Source: Clostridia bacterium (GTDB lineage: Bacteria > Bacillota > Clostridia > Christensenellales > Pumilibacteraceae). Taken from it: a stretch of DNA of 64,000 nucleotides. The notes under the pieces are model-generated. The model saw only the letters and a list, made by a program, of their open reading frames with translations. It was not told the origin of the DNA and made no database searches. The DNA is taken from assembly GCA_017500845.1 (NCBI GenBank), contig JAFVXY010000022.1, forward strand, positions 1-64,000, read 5' to 3'. The translations under genes and the position numbers were made by a program. This document shows positions 33,690 through 43,539 of this stretch, one piece after another; the first letter of the stretch is position 1; each line of letters begins with the position of its first letter.

Positions 33690-36600
33690 ATGGCAAAGAG
33701 GAAAGACATCAAAAAGATTTTGATTATTGGCTCGGGACCGATCGTCATCGGTCAGGCGGCAGAGTTCGACTATGCGGGAACGCAAGCATGCTTAGCGCTT
33801 AAGGAGGAGGGCTACAAGGTTGTGCTTGTAAACTCCAACCCCGCTACCATTATGACGGACACGACGGTTGCCGACAAGATTTATATGGAGCCGCTTACAC
33901 TCGAATACATAGCAAAGATTTTGCGTTACGAGCGCCCCGATGCCATACTTCCGGGAATCGGCGGTCAGACCGGTCTTAACCTTGCCATGCAGCTCGAAAA
34001 GAAGGGCATCCTTAAGGAATGCCGTGTAGAGCTTTTGGGCACGAGCAGCGAAAGCATCGAGCGCGCTGAGGACAGAGATTTATTTAAGCAGCTTTGCCAG
34101 TCTATCGGCGAGCCCGTTATTCCCTCGCGAATCACCTACAGCCTCGAGGAGGCAAAGCAGGCTGCCGCCGAAATCGGCTATCCGGTTGTTCTACGTCCGG
34201 CATACACCTTGGGCGGCACGGGTGGCGGCTTTGCAGACAACGAGCAGGAGCTTATCGAGGTAGGCCTTAATGCCTTCAAGCTCTCGCCCGTACATCAGGT
34301 TTTGATTGAAAAGAGCGTAAAGGGCTATAAGGAAATCGAGTTCGAGGTTATGCGCGACTCCGAGGACAACGCTATCACCATCTGCGGTATGGAAAACGTA
34401 GACCCGGTTGGCGTTCACACGGGTGACTCCATAGTAGTTGCGCCCATTATGACGCTTAGCGAGCACGACAGAAAGATGCTCAATGACAGCGCGATCAAGC
34501 TTATAAAGGAGCTTAAGATTTCGGGCGGCTGTAATGTTCAGTTTGCGCTTCATCCCCAAACCAGCGAATATTACCTTATCGAGGTAAATCCCAGAGTTTC
34601 GCGCTCGTCCGCACTTGCTTCTAAGGCAAGCGGCTATCCGATTGCACGAGTTACCGCTAAGGTAGCAGTCGGTATGACTCTTGACGAAATTCCCGTAGGC
34701 GGCGGCACGGCGGCAATCGAGCCCAGCCTTGACTACGTAATTGCAAAATTCCCGCGCTTCCCGTTTGACAAATTCACCATGGCGTCCAACGTTCTTGGTA
34801 CGCAAATGAAGGCGACAGGCGAGGTTATGGGCATTGGCGCAAATCTCGAGGAGTGTATGCTCAAATCTGTGCGCTCGCTTGAAATCGGCGTTTGTCATTT
34901 GCACCTTGGTAAGTTCGACAATATGACCAAGGCAGAGCTTCTTGAGTACATAGCACAGTTCAAGGATGACAATATATTTGCAATCGCACAGCTTATGCGC
35001 CTTGGCACTTCGGTTGACGAGCTCTTTAAGGCAACGGCAATCACACCGCTGTTCTTGCAGACAATAAAGAACATTGTGGACTTCGAGGCGGTGGTTAAGG
35101 CAAACGTAAGCGATATCGAAACGCTCAAAAAAGCAAAGACCATGGGCTTTAGCGATAAATTTATTGCTAAGCTTTGGGGCACTAATGAAGAAGCGGTTTA
35201 TCAGCTTCGCAAGGCAAACAAGATATATCCCATCTTCCGTATGGTAGATACCATGCATACGGGCGCGTATATTCCGTACCTTTACTCGTCGTACAGCGGC
35301 AAAAACGAGTCGCGCAAAACCGACAAAAAGAAAATTGTAGTGTTGGGAGCAGGTCCCATTCGTATCGGTCAGGGTATCGAGTTCGACTATTCGACGGTAC
35401 ACGCAGTTACGACTATCAAAAATTCGGGCTACGAGGCAATCATCATCAACAACAACCCCGAGACCGTTTCTACCGACTACACCACCAGCGACAAGCTGTA
35501 CTTCGAGCCGCTTACCACCGAGGACGTAATGAACATAATTGAGTTCGAGCAGCCCGAGGGCGTGGTTGCTTCGCTCGGCGGTCAGACGGCAATCAACCTT
35601 GCCGAGCCGCTTATGCGCCGTGGCGTAAAGATTATCGGTACCGACTGTGCCGCAATCGAAAAGGCCGAAAACCGTGACAGCTTCGAGCGTGTGCTTAACG
35701 AGCTTAATATACCGAGGCCCGAGGGTGCGGCTGTTACCAATATCGAGGACGGCATAAAAACAGCTAAGCGTATCGGCTATCCCGTGCTTGTTCGTCCCAG
35801 CTTCGTGCTTGGCGGCAGAGCAATGCAGATCGTAGCCAACGAGGCGCAGCTTCGAAGATACCTTAAATCCGCAGTAGAAATTGACAAGGACAAGCCCGTT
35901 CTTGTGGATAAGTACGTAAGCGGAAAAGAGGTAGAGGTAGACGCAATCTGCGACGGCAGGGACGTATTCGTGCCCGGCATTATGGAGCTTGTAGAGCGCA
36001 CGGGTATTCACTCGGGCGACTCCATCAGCGTATATCCCGCGTTCTCCATCTCGGACAAGGTAAAAGGAACAATACTGCAGTACGCCAAGAAGCTTGGCCT
36101 TGGAATTGGCATCATCGGTCTATTCAATATTCAGTTTATCGTAGACGAAAACGAAAAGGTTTATATCATCGAGGTAAATCCGCGTTCGTCGCGTACCGTA
36201 CCGTTCCTTTCTAAGGCAACGGGATACAGCCTTGCGGATATCGCTACCGAGGTAATTCTTGGCAAGTCGCTTAAGGAGCAGGGTATCTTCGATATATATC
36301 CCACCGAAAAGAAGCGCTGGTACGTAAAGGTTCCCGTATTCTCATTTAACAAAATCAGAGGCTTAGACGCATATCTTTCGCCCGAAATGAAGTCCACAGG
36401 TGAGGCAATCGGCTATGACGACAAGCTGTACCGCGCAATGTATAAGGGCTTGCAGGCTTCGGGCATGAAGCTTCAAAATTACGGAACGGTATTCGCTACC
36501 ATTGCCGATAAGGACAAGGAGGAAGCATTGCCGCTAATTCGCAGATTCTACAATCTTGGCTTTAATATCGAGGCAACCGAGGGCACGGCTAAATTCCTTA

Positions 36601-36857
36601 AGGAGAACGGAATTCGCACACACGTATTGCATAAGCTTGGCGAAAGCAACGAAATTCACGATGCAATCAGGGCGGGCTATATCGCATACGTAATCAACAC
36701 GAGGGACATCGACTCGGTGGGCGAAAGTGACGGCTACAAGATTCGTTGCTACGCAATCGAAAACAACGTAACCATTTTCACCTCGCTCGATACGGTAAAG
36801 ACGCTCCTTGACGTTCTGGAGGAAACCACCCTCTGCATTTCGCCCATCGACGCTTAA
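33690..36857 (+). CDS. carB: Carbamoyl-phosphate synthase large subunit
   Basis: 1055 residues with the typical internal duplication: two ATP-grasp halves beginning KKILIIGSGPIVIGQAAEFDYAG and KIVVLGAGPIRIGQGIEFDYS, an oligomerisation region between them, and a C-terminal MGS-like allosteric domain (about 930-1055). AAGGAGA lies before the ATG. The glutaminase subunit gene carA, usually directly upstream, is not in this window; the enzyme still needs it for glutamine use. Confidence 0.97.
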   Translation: MAKRKDIKKILIIGSGPIVIGQAAEFDYAGTQACLALKEEGYKVVLVNSNPATIMTDTTVADKIYMEPLTLEYIAKILRYERPDAILPGIGGQTGLNLAMQLEKKGILKECRVELLGTSSESIERAEDRDLFKQLCQSIGEPVIPSRITYSLEEAKQAAAEIGYPVVLRPAYTLGGTGGGFADNEQELIEVGLNAFKLSPVHQVLIEKSVKGYKEIEFEVMRDSEDNAITICGMENVDPVGVHTGDSIVVAPIMTLSEHDRKMLNDSAIKLIKELKISGGCNVQFALHPQTSEYYLIEVNPRVSRSSALASKASGYPIARVTAKVAVGMTLDEIPVGGGTAAIEPSLDYVIAKFPRFPFDKFTMASNVLGTQMKATGEVMGIGANLEECMLKSVRSLEIGVCHLHLGKFDNMTKAELLEYIAQFKDDNIFAIAQLMRLGTSVDELFKATAITPLFLQTIKNIVDFEAVVKANVSDIETLKKAKTMGFSDKFIAKLWGTNEEAVYQLRKANKIYPIFRMVDTMHTGAYIPYLYSSYSGKNESRKTDKKKIVVLGAGPIRIGQGIEFDYSTVHAVTTIKNSGYEAIIINNNPETVSTDYTTSDKLYFEPLTTEDVMNIIEFEQPEGVVASLGGQTAINLAEPLMRRGVKIIGTDCAAIEKAENRDSFERVLNELNIPRPEGAAVTNIEDGIKTAKRIGYPVLVRPSFVLGGRAMQIVANEAQLRRYLKSAVEIDKDKPVLVDKYVSGKEVEVDAICDGRDVFVPGIMELVERTGIHSGDSISVYPAFSISDKVKGTILQYAKKLGLGIGIIGLFNIQFIVDENEKVYIIEVNPRSSRTVPFLSKATGYSLADIATEVILGKSLKEQGIFDIYPTEKKRWYVKVPVFSFNKIRGLDAYLSPEMKSTGEAIGYDDKLYRAMYKGLQASGMKLQNYGTVFATIADKDKEEALPLIRRFYNLGFNIEATEGTAKFLKENGIRTHVLHKLGESNEIHDAIRAGYIAYVINTRDIDSVGESDGYKIRCYAIENNVTIFTSLDTVKTLLDVLEETTLCISPIDA

Positions 36858-36867
36858 GTGAGGTAGT

Positions 36868-37605
36868 ATGAAACAAGGACTTTACACAATAGCAGAGAAC
36901 GTGCCGCTTACGCACAGTATTTACAAAATGAAGCTTGTCGGCGACACGTCCGAATGCACCAGACCGGGACAGTTTATCAACATTTTGATAGACGGCTTGT
37001 TCCTTCGTCGTCCCATTTCGGTGGCTGATTACGACGAGCAATCAATTACCATTATTTACAAGGTAGTGGGTAAGGGAACTGCCGCAATGAAAAAAATGAA
37101 GGTGGACGACACTCTTGACGTTTTGACCGGGCTGGGCAACGGATACGACACCTCGTGCTCGGGCGATAAGCCGCTTCTTATGGGTGCGGGAGTAGGCGTT
37201 CCGCCGCTATATAAGCTTGCAAAGGAGCTTGTAAGTCAAGGTAAGGCAGTAAAAGTGCTTATCGGCTTTCATAGCGCAAGCGACGTATTTTTGGCAGATG
37301 ATTTTGCCGCAATCGGCGCTGACGTAACCGTAGTTACTTCGGACGGCTCGGTGGGCAAAAAGGGCAGAGTTACTCAATATATGGACGATTATACCCACGT
37401 TTATGCGTGCGGCCCCGAGGGAATGCTAAAAAGCGTGTACGAAAATTGCACCACAAGCGCACAGCTCAGCTTCGAGGAGCGTATGGGCTGCGGCTTTGGC
37501 GCATGCATGGGTTGCAGCTGCAAGACGGTTACCGGCTACAAGCGCATTTGCAAGGACGGTCCCGTGCTCTTTAAGGAGGAAATTTTATGGCAGACACAAA
37601 AGTAA
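36868..37605 (+). CDS. pyrK: Dihydroorotate dehydrogenase, electron transfer subunit
   Basis: 245 residues. FAD-binding RRPISVAD, the NAD-binding GAGVGVPPLYKLA, and a C-terminal [2Fe-2S] cluster site (MGCGFGACMGCSCKT). It couples the PyrD subunit to NAD+, so the enzyme is the class 1B type. Overlaps pyrD by 19 bp. Confidence 0.95.
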   Translation: MKQGLYTIAENVPLTHSIYKMKLVGDTSECTRPGQFINILIDGLFLRRPISVADYDEQSITIIYKVVGKGTAAMKKMKVDDTLDVLTGLGNGYDTSCSGDKPLLMGAGVGVPPLYKLAKELVSQGKAVKVLIGFHSASDVFLADDFAAIGADVTVVTSDGSVGKKGRVTQYMDDYTHVYACGPEGMLKSVYENCTTSAQLSFEERMGCGFGACMGCSCKTVTGYKRICKDGPVLFKEEILWQTQK

Positions 37606-38498
37606 GCCTCTGCGGAATAGAGCTTGACAATCCCATAATTCCGGCAAGCGGAACGTTTGGCTACGGCTACGAGTTTGCCGAGCTTTATGACATAAATATT
37701 CTTGGTACTTTTTCTTTTAAGGGCACAACTTTAGAGCCGAGATTTGGCAATCCCACGCCGCGTATAGCGGAATGCACCGCAGGTATGATAAATTCGGTAG
37801 GCTTGCAAAACCCGGGTGTCGAAAAGGTTATTGCCGAGGAATTACCCAAGCTTACAAGATGCTTTAACAAAAAGGTTATGGCAAACGTGGGCGGCTTTTC
37901 GGTAGAGGAGTACGTTCGTACCGCGGCTATGCTGGATGCGTGCGACTGCGTAGGCTGGCTGGAAATCAACATCAGCTGTCCCAACGTTCACGGTGGCGGA
38001 ATAGCGTTCGGCACGTCAGCAAGTGCGGCGGCACAAATCACCGCGGCAGTAAAAAAGGCGGTACGTAAGCCCGTTATTATAAAGCTCTCGCCAAATGTAA
38101 CCGATATAGCAGGTATTGCGGCGGCGTGCGAGGACAGCGGCGCGGACGGCGTAAGCCTTATCAACACCTTGCTTGGTATGCGTATTGACATTAAGACAAG
38201 AAGGCCCGTCGTAGCAAATCGCAAGGGTGGCTTTTCGGGCGAGGCGGTATTCCCCGTGGCGGTTCGTATGGTCAACGAGGTGGCACAGCGTGTCAAGATT
38301 CCCGTTGTGGGAATCGGCGGCGTGGCAAGTGCCGAGAACGTTATCGAAATGATGATGGCAGGAGCAACTGCCGTTCAGGTGGGCGCGGCAAACCTTGTCA
38401 ATCCGTTTGCGTGCAGGGATATTATAGCTGGCCTTGCGCCCACTATGGAAAAATATAAAATCAATTCACTAAAAGAAATTATAGGAGCGTGTGTTTAA
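37587..38498 (+). CDS. pyrD: Dihydroorotate dehydrogenase, catalytic subunit (class 1B)
   Basis: 303 residues, FMN-containing barrel that oxidises dihydroorotate to orotate together with Pyr[14 protein letters not shown] contains the substrate-binding region, and the class 1B catalytic Cys lies in the SCPN segment. [19 protein letters not shown] binds the FMN phosphate. AAGGAGG precedes the ATG. Confidence 0.96.
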   Translation: MADTKVSLCGIELDNPIIPASGTFGYGYEFAELYDINILGTFSFKGTTLEPRFGNPTPRIAECTAGMINSVGLQNPGVEKVIAEELPKLTRCFNKKVMANVGGFSVEEYVRTAAMLDACDCVGWLEINISCPNVHGGGIAFGTSASAAAQITAAVKKAVRKPVIIKLSPNVTDIAGIAAACEDSGADGVSLINTLLGMRIDIKTRRPVVANRKGGFSGEAVFPVAVRMVNEVAQRVKIPVVGIGGVASAENVIEMMMAGATAVQVGAANLVNPFACRDIIAGLAPTMEKYKINSLKEIIGACV

Positions 38499-38499
38499 T

Positions 38500-39198
38500 A
38501 TGGGAAAGGACGTAATCATTGCGTGCGACTTCGACAGCGCACAAAAGACACTTGACTTTTTGGCAAGGTTCAAGGGCAAAAAGCCGTTTGTTAAAATCGG
38601 CATGGAGCTTTATTATGCGGCAGGGCCGAGCATCGTAAAGGAGCTTAAAGAGCGTGGACATAAGGTGTTCCTTGACCTTAAGCTTCACGATATTCCCAAC
38701 ACCGTCAAAAAGGCGATGGCGGTGCTTTCGGAGCTTGGCGTAGATATGTGCAACGTTCACGCGGCAGGCACCAAGCGCATGATGAGCGCGGCAATTGAGG
38801 GTCTTACGCGTGCGGACGGAACAAGACCGCTTCTTATTGCGGTAACTCAGCTTACATCTACCGACGAGCAAACCATGCACGACGACTTGCTTATTGATGG
38901 CCCGATTGACAAGGTAGTTATGCACTACGCACAAAACGCTATGTACTCAGGTCTTGACGGCGTTGTATGCTCGCCGCTCGAGGCAGGCAAGGTTCATTCC
39001 GTTTGCGGCAAGAGCTTCGTTACCGTTACCCCCGGCATCAGATTTGCAGGTGGGGACGTGGGCGATCAAAAGCGTGTAACCACCCCGGCTCTTGCTAAGG
39101 AGCTTGGCTCGGACTATATTGTAGTCGGCAGACCGATTACCGCGGCAGAGGATCCCGTTGCGGCATACGAGCAATGCGTAGCCGAATTTGTTGGCTAA
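38500..39198 (+). CDS. pyrF: Orotidine-5'-phosphate decarboxylase
   Basis: 232 residues, type I. Catalytic segment [11 protein letters not shown] and the C-terminal [19 protein letters not shown] are diagnostic. Two starts are possible: GTG 38491 (AGGAG three bases before) and ATG 38500 (twelve bases); the family N-terminus favours the ATG. The start overlaps or abuts the pyrD stop. Confidence 0.94.
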   Translation: MGKDVIIACDFDSAQKTLDFLARFKGKKPFVKIGMELYYAAGPSIVKELKERGHKVFLDLKLHDIPNTVKKAMAVLSELGVDMCNVHAAGTKRMMSAAIEGLTRADGTRPLLIAVTQLTSTDEQTMHDDLLIDGPIDKVVMHYAQNAMYSGLDGVVCSPLEAGKVHSVCGKSFVTVTPGIRFAGGDVGDQKRVTTPALAKELGSDYIVVGRPITAAEDPVAAYEQCVAEFVG

Positions 39199-39245
39199 GC
39201 CACGGCCTTACAATCAAGAAAAAACCCCTAAAGGAGAAAACAAAT

Positions 39246-39875
39246 ATGAAAAAGAGAATTGCAAAGGATTTACTTTCCATAAAGGCAGTATTTTTGCGCC
39301 CCGAAGAGCCGTTCACTTGGGCAAGCGGAATCAAAAGCCCCGTTTATTGCGACAACCGTCTTACGCTTACAGCACCCGCCGTTCGTGACGATATCGAAAA
39401 CGGTCTTGCCGAGCTTGTAAAGACTCACTATCCCGAGGCAGAGGTTCTTATGGGAACGTCCACCGCAGGTATTGCACACGCGGCAATCGTAGGTCATATT
39501 CTCAATATGCCGATGGGCTACGTTCGTAGTGGCGCAAAGGATCACGGCAGACAAAACCGTATCGAGGGCAAGCTGGAAAAGGGTCAAAAGGTAGTAGTTG
39601 TAGAGGATTTGATTTCCACAGGCGGCAGTGCAATCGAGGTAGTCGAGGCTCTTCGCGAGGAGGGCGCAGAGGTGCTTGGTATTGTAAGCATCTTCACCTA
39701 CGGTATGCAAAAGGGTCTTGACAGATTCAAGGCGGCAAACGTAATCAACTATTCGCTTACCGATTTCGATACCATCGTAGAAACGGCTGCAGAAGAGGGC
39801 TACATCAAGGCAGAGGATAAAAACAGACTTATCGCTTTCCGCAACAACCCCTCGGACGAAAGCTGGATAAAATAG
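39246..39875 (+). CDS. pyrE: Orotate phosphoribosyltransferase
   Basis: 209 residues. AAAGGAG sets the ATG at 39246. The PRPP loop [13 protein letters not shown] and the N-terminal [16 protein letters not shown] are diagnostic. Joins orotate to PRPP, ahead of PyrF. Followed one base later by pyrB. Confidence 0.96.
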   Translation: MKKRIAKDLLSIKAVFLRPEEPFTWASGIKSPVYCDNRLTLTAPAVRDDIENGLAELVKTHYPEAEVLMGTSTAGIAHAAIVGHILNMPMGYVRSGAKDHGRQNRIEGKLEKGQKVVVVEDLISTGGSAIEVVEALREEGAEVLGIVSIFTYGMQKGLDRFKAANVINYSLTDFDTIVETAAEEGYIKAEDKNRLIAFRNNPSDESWIK

Positions 39876-39876
39876 T

Positions 39877-40929
39877 ATGAAAAGTCTTATTGATATTCTC
39901 GATTTTTCGGTAGAGGAGCTTGACGCGCTTATCAAAACGGGTATGGATATTGCAGGTAATCCCAAAAAGTACGCAAAAGCGTGCGAGGGCAAAACGCTTG
40001 CAACGCTCTTTTTCGAGCCGTCCACCCGCACGAGGCTTAGCTTCGAGGCGGCTATGTGCGAGCTTGGCGGCAACGTAATCGGATTCTCCGAGGCAAGCAG
40101 CTCGTCTGCGTCAAAGGGCGAAAGCGTAGCGGACACCGCAAAAATTCTCAGCTGCTATGCCGACATTATGGCTATGCGTCACCCATTGGAGGGCGCACCG
40201 TACGTTGCGGCGCTAAATGCTTCGGTGCCCGTAATCAACGCAGGTGACGGCGGCCACCATCACCCCACGCAAACCCTTACCGACCTTCTTACCATATATA
40301 GAGAAAAGGAAACCCTAAGCGGTCTTACAATCGGACTTGTTGGCGACCTCAAATACGGCAGAACAGTTCACTCGCTCGTTGCGGCAATGTCCAGATACGA
40401 GGGCAATAAGTTTATTCTCGTTTCGCCTAAGGAGCTTCAAATGCCCGACTACGTAATCAGCGATGCGCCCAATGCCGAGTTCGTGCAGACTACCGACCTA
40501 AGCGAATATATGCACGAGTTTGATATTCTTTACGTAACCCGCATTCAGCGTGAGCGCTTCCCCGATATGGCGGAGTACGAGCGTCTTAAAGACAGCTATA
40601 TTCTTACTCCCGAAAAAATCGAGTGCGCAAAAAAGGATATGGCGATTTTGCATCCGCTTCCGAGGGTCAACGAAATCAGCGTTCGTGTGGACGAGGATAG
40701 CCGCGCTTGCTATTTCCGCCAAGCACTCAATGGCAAGTATATCCGTATGGCACTTATTATGTATCTGCTTGGGCTTAGTGACGGCAAACCGATTGCTCGT
40801 CCCCAAGGAGAGGAAGGTTACAAATGCACCAATCCTAAGTGCATAACCTCTGTCGAGCAGGAGCTTAAGCATATCTACAAAAAAGACATACACGGCGTAA
40901 TGCGTTGCATTTACTGTGATAAAACCTAA
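39877..40929 (+). CDS. pyrB: Aspartate carbamoyltransferase with C-terminal PyrI-type zinc domain
   Basis: 350 residues. Residues 1-305 are a complete catalytic chain ([33 protein letters not shown]). The last ~40 residues hold Cys317, Cys322, Cys344 and Cys347 (C-x4-C-x21-C-x2-C), matching the zinc domain at the end of the E. coli regulatory chain PyrI, which there contacts the catalytic chain. The nucleotide-binding allosteric domain of PyrI is absent, and no separate pyrI gene follows. The domain may stabilise the trimer; ATP/CTP control is not expected. Confidence 0.93.
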   Translation: MKSLIDILDFSVEELDALIKTGMDIAGNPKKYAKACEGKTLATLFFEPSTRTRLSFEAAMCELGGNVIGFSEASSSSASKGESVADTAKILSCYADIMAMRHPLEGAPYVAALNASVPVINAGDGGHHHPTQTLTDLLTIYREKETLSGLTIGLVGDLKYGRTVHSLVAAMSRYEGNKFILVSPKELQMPDYVISDAPNAEFVQTTDLSEYMHEFDILYVTRIQRERFPDMAEYERLKDSYILTPEKIECAKKDMAILHPLPRVNEISVRVDEDSRACYFRQALNGKYIRMALIMYLLGLSDGKPIARPQGEEGYKCTNPKCITSVEQELKHIYKKDIHGVMRCIYCDKT

Positions 40930-40935
40930 AAAACC

Positions 40936-40962
40936 AAAGGAGCTTTTTGTAAGCTCCTTTTT
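40936..40962 (+). terminator. Terminator of the pyr operon
   Basis: AAAGGAGCTT (40936-40945) pairs with AAGCTCCTTT (40951-40960), then T. Confidence 0.8.
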
Positions 40963-40990
40963 CATATCTCTAAAAAAGCAAAAACGCATA

Positions 40991-41019
40991 TTGACAAGGC
41001 AACAAATATATGGTAGAAT
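40991..41019 (+). promoter_or_regulatory. Sigma-A promoter of the LRR lipoprotein gene
   Basis: TTGACA 40991-40996, 17-bp spacer, TAGAAT 41014-41019 with TGG extension. Confidence 0.75.
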
Positions 41020-41044
41020 ATAATAACTACAAGGGAGAAGCCAT

Positions 41045-42136
41045 ATGAAAAAGATTTTGATTTTGATGTGTGCGTTGATTATCGTTGTGTGCTCTATGCT
41101 TATAGTGACGTCTTGTCAAAAGGAAGATTGGGGCGTGGGCGATGGTGACCCGAGCTTGCTTGAATATAGGCTGTCCGATGATAAGACGTATTACAAGGTA
41201 ACAGGAATCGGCGACTACGTAGGCGAGCATTTGGTTATCCCCGAGGAATACTGCGGTCAACCGGTAAAGGAGATCGGCAGCGAGGTGTTTTCCGGCTATT
41301 ATCATTTTGTAGGGCCAGTCTGGACGCTCGAATTAGCCGCGCCGTGGCTTAAAGCTCTAACTATTCCAAACAGCGTTACAAAAATTGCAGAGGGTTCTTT
41401 TACCAATTCAAACATCGAAAGAATATATATAGGTAGCGGTGTAAGTGATATACAAGAGCATGCTTTTTCTGCCACCGAAAAGCTTACCGAGATAAACGTA
41501 AGTAAGGACAATCAAAGCTATATGTCAAAGGACGGCGTTTTGTATTCTAAGAACGGTACAAAGCTAATTAAATATCCCGAGAATAAGGACAAGGAAACGT
41601 TTAGAATCCCCAACAAGGTTGTTGTAATAGCAGAATATGCTTTCGCGGGAGCCAATAATCTTATAAAAGTTAAGATGAGAAATAAGGTAACCAATATAGG
41701 TAAATTTGCTTTTAATAGAGCAAGGATAGAGGAGATAAAAATGCCCGACAGTGTAGAAAGTCTTGGGGCAAGTGCGTTTGAAGGCTGTTCGCTGCTTAAA
41801 AAGGTTAATCTAAGCAAGGGTCTTACGGAGATTGAACAGGCTACGTTTCTCAATTGTGATCGCTTAGAAGAGATTATAATTCCCAAAAGCATAAAAACCA
41901 TAAGGGCGGCGGCGTTTTTCTGTGAAAGCTTGACCAAAGTTTTTTATGAGGGTGACGAAAACGGGCTGACTAACATCAAAATTGATATGGAGTATTATGA
42001 TGAACACGGTCAAATGACTGTGTTGCCGCCGTTTTTGGACGTTTCACAATTTTATGGCTACAGCAAGAAAAAGCCAAGTGATAATGCTAATTATTGGCAT
42101 TACGTTTTTGGTAAGCCCACCGTTTGGGAAAACTAA
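41045..42136 (+). CDS. Leucine-rich-repeat (LRR_5/BspA-type) lipoprotein
   Basis: 363 residues. Signal peptide with lipobox IVTSC (Cys24). From about residue 100 there are at least six LRR_5 units (LTIPNSVTKIAEGSF, MPDSVESLGASAFEGC, IIIPKSIKTIRAAAFF), each a short strand followed by the AF/SF turn typical of BspA-like surface proteins, often adhesins. AGGGAG precedes the ATG. Single gene with its own promoter and a shared terminator. The ligand cannot be guessed. Confidence 0.85.
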   Translation: MKKILILMCALIIVVCSMLIVTSCQKEDWGVGDGDPSLLEYRLSDDKTYYKVTGIGDYVGEHLVIPEEYCGQPVKEIGSEVFSGYYHFVGPVWTLELAAPWLKALTIPNSVTKIAEGSFTNSNIERIYIGSGVSDIQEHAFSATEKLTEINVSKDNQSYMSKDGVLYSKNGTKLIKYPENKDKETFRIPNKVVVIAEYAFAGANNLIKVKMRNKVTNIGKFAFNRARIEEIKMPDSVESLGASAFEGCSLLKKVNLSKGLTEIEQATFLNCDRLEEIIIPKSIKTIRAAAFFCESLTKVFYEGDENGLTNIKIDMEYYDEHGQMTVLPPFLDVSQFYGYSKKKPSDNANYWHYVFGKPTVWEN

Positions 42137-42145
42137 ATGCAAAGT

Positions 42146-42177
42146 AAAAAGCAAGAGTAAATTACTCTTGCTTTTTT
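42146..42177. terminator. Bidirectional terminator between convergent genes
   Basis: Fifteen-base perfect arms (42146-42160 and 42162-42176) around a single A, A-run on the left and T-run on the right, so it works in both directions. Confidence 0.85.
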
Positions 42178-42197
42178 TGTGGGTGTTATAATGCCAA

Positions 42198-43448
42198 TCA
42201 ATAGTTGATTTTTATAAACGTAATATCGTCACCGCCAAAGGTGTTCGAGGTGTTTCCAAGGACAAGCATGCCGTCCTCGCAGGTAAATACTTTGGCGTTT
42301 GTCATAGAGCAAACAAAGGTGCTTTCGTATACCTTACTGCCTGCAAGAAAAGAACGTATACTCATTTTGCTGCCTAGTGTAGACACCGAGTGGACAAAGC
42401 CATTATCTTTCCAAAACGAGGTTACGCCGTACGAGGCGGAAAAGGATATTTTGCTTCCGTCAAGGCAGAAAAATTCGCTTCCTGCGCTTACGTAAATATA
42501 CCTATCGTCACCCGAAATGGCGTAATGCGAAGCCGCGCCCGTAAGCGTTATTACGTCGCCGCTTTCGGTGATAAGCATCGTTTTGCCTACCGTGGTCGCA
42601 AGATAATAAATATCGTCCGTGACCCAAAAGCTTGATACCGTATACGAGTTTTCGTGCGGAAAGTGTGCAAGCTTCTCGCCCCAAGTGCCGGTGCAAAGCA
42701 TATTGCGTAGGCTGGATAGGGCGTTTGCCACAAGCTTATAGCTCCCCATAATATCCAACGTATCTACGTAATCAAGACTGTAAACCTCGTCGGTCACAAC
42801 CGAGCTTTTAAATTCGAGATCAGGGGTAAGTATGGTAAGCTTCAATTTTGTAAAATCGGTTATGCCTTGTATCAGCGAGGTGACAAATAAGTATCCGCCA
42901 TCCACGTATTTTACGTCAAGCGCAACCTCCGCCCTGACGGTGGGCAAGGCAAGGGATTTTTTCTCTCTGCCGTCATAATCTATGGCAATAGCAATGGGGG
43001 TAGAGCTTTGGTCTATGGCAAGCAAGTATCCACCCTCGTACAGCGTAACAGCAACAAGCTTGCCCTCGTAGGATACAAAGTCAAGCGTTTTTCCGTAGGC
43101 ATCCGTTATTGCAACAAAGGCGCCGCTACGGTCAAAGTCGTAGTCGACGGACGTTGTGTTGCCAAATATGTACAGCCGTTCGCCGTGATAGAATACGTCC
43201 ACAAGCTGCTCGTCACCGCTTCCGCCTATGGTTTGACTAAAGGCAAACGATGGGTCAAGGCTGACGGTTGCCTCACGCACTCGTTGGTGGGGGGTGGGTT
43301 GCTCGCCTTCGCCTTCGTCCGTAATACTGCCGTCACCTGCGCTTGCCGATATCGCTGTCGGCTGATAAAACACCAGCCCCACGGCAAGCGAAAGTACGAC
43401 GACCAGCAGGGCGGCAATAACGCGCAGTTGATTTTTTGTTTCGTGCAT
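42198..43448 (-). CDS. Membrane-anchored protein, propeller-like repeats, function unknown
   Basis: 416 residues; AGGAGA lies before the ATG on the minus strand. N-terminal helix (about 9-28) anchors it, then an acidic linker (about 36-55) and a long beta-rich extracytoplasmic part with repeating short blades (YHGERLYIFGNT, YEGGYLLAID, VDGGYLFVTS, SGDDRYIYVSA, EDGMLVLGNTS). No catalytic motif. It lies 91 bp downstream of murG on the same strand and may be co-transcribed, hinting at a cell-surface role, but I do not recognise the family. Confidence 0.6.
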   Translation of the reverse strand: MHETKNQLRVIAALLVVVLSLAVGLVFYQPTAISASAGDGSITDEGEGEQPTPHQRVREATVSLDPSFAFSQTIGGSGDEQLVDVFYHGERLYIFGNTTSVDYDFDRSGAFVAITDAYGKTLDFVSYEGKLVAVTLYEGGYLLAIDQSSTPIAIAIDYDGREKKSLALPTVRAEVALDVKYVDGGYLFVTSLIQGITDFTKLKLTILTPDLEFKSSVVTDEVYSLDYVDTLDIMGSYKLVANALSSLRNMLCTGTWGEKLAHFPHENSYTVSSFWVTDDIYYLATTVGKTMLITESGDVITLTGAASHYAISGDDRYIYVSAGSEFFCLDGSKISFSASYGVTSFWKDNGFVHSVSTLGSKMSIRSFLAGSKVYESTFVCSMTNAKVFTCEDGMLVLGNTSNTFGGDDITFIKINY

Positions 43449-43539
43449 ATAAGCATCTCCTTATAAGGATAGAATTTATAAGGGTAGTATAATGCCCAAA
43501 ATTTGACTTTCGTTCAAACAAACGGTCGGTTTTTGACTT

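Noticed and set aside
34191..36011. A 606-codon open frame on the minus strand inside carB
   Set aside because: It lies wholly antisense to an intact, highly conserved gene, has no ribosome binding site and no recognisable domains; it results from the codon bias of carB.
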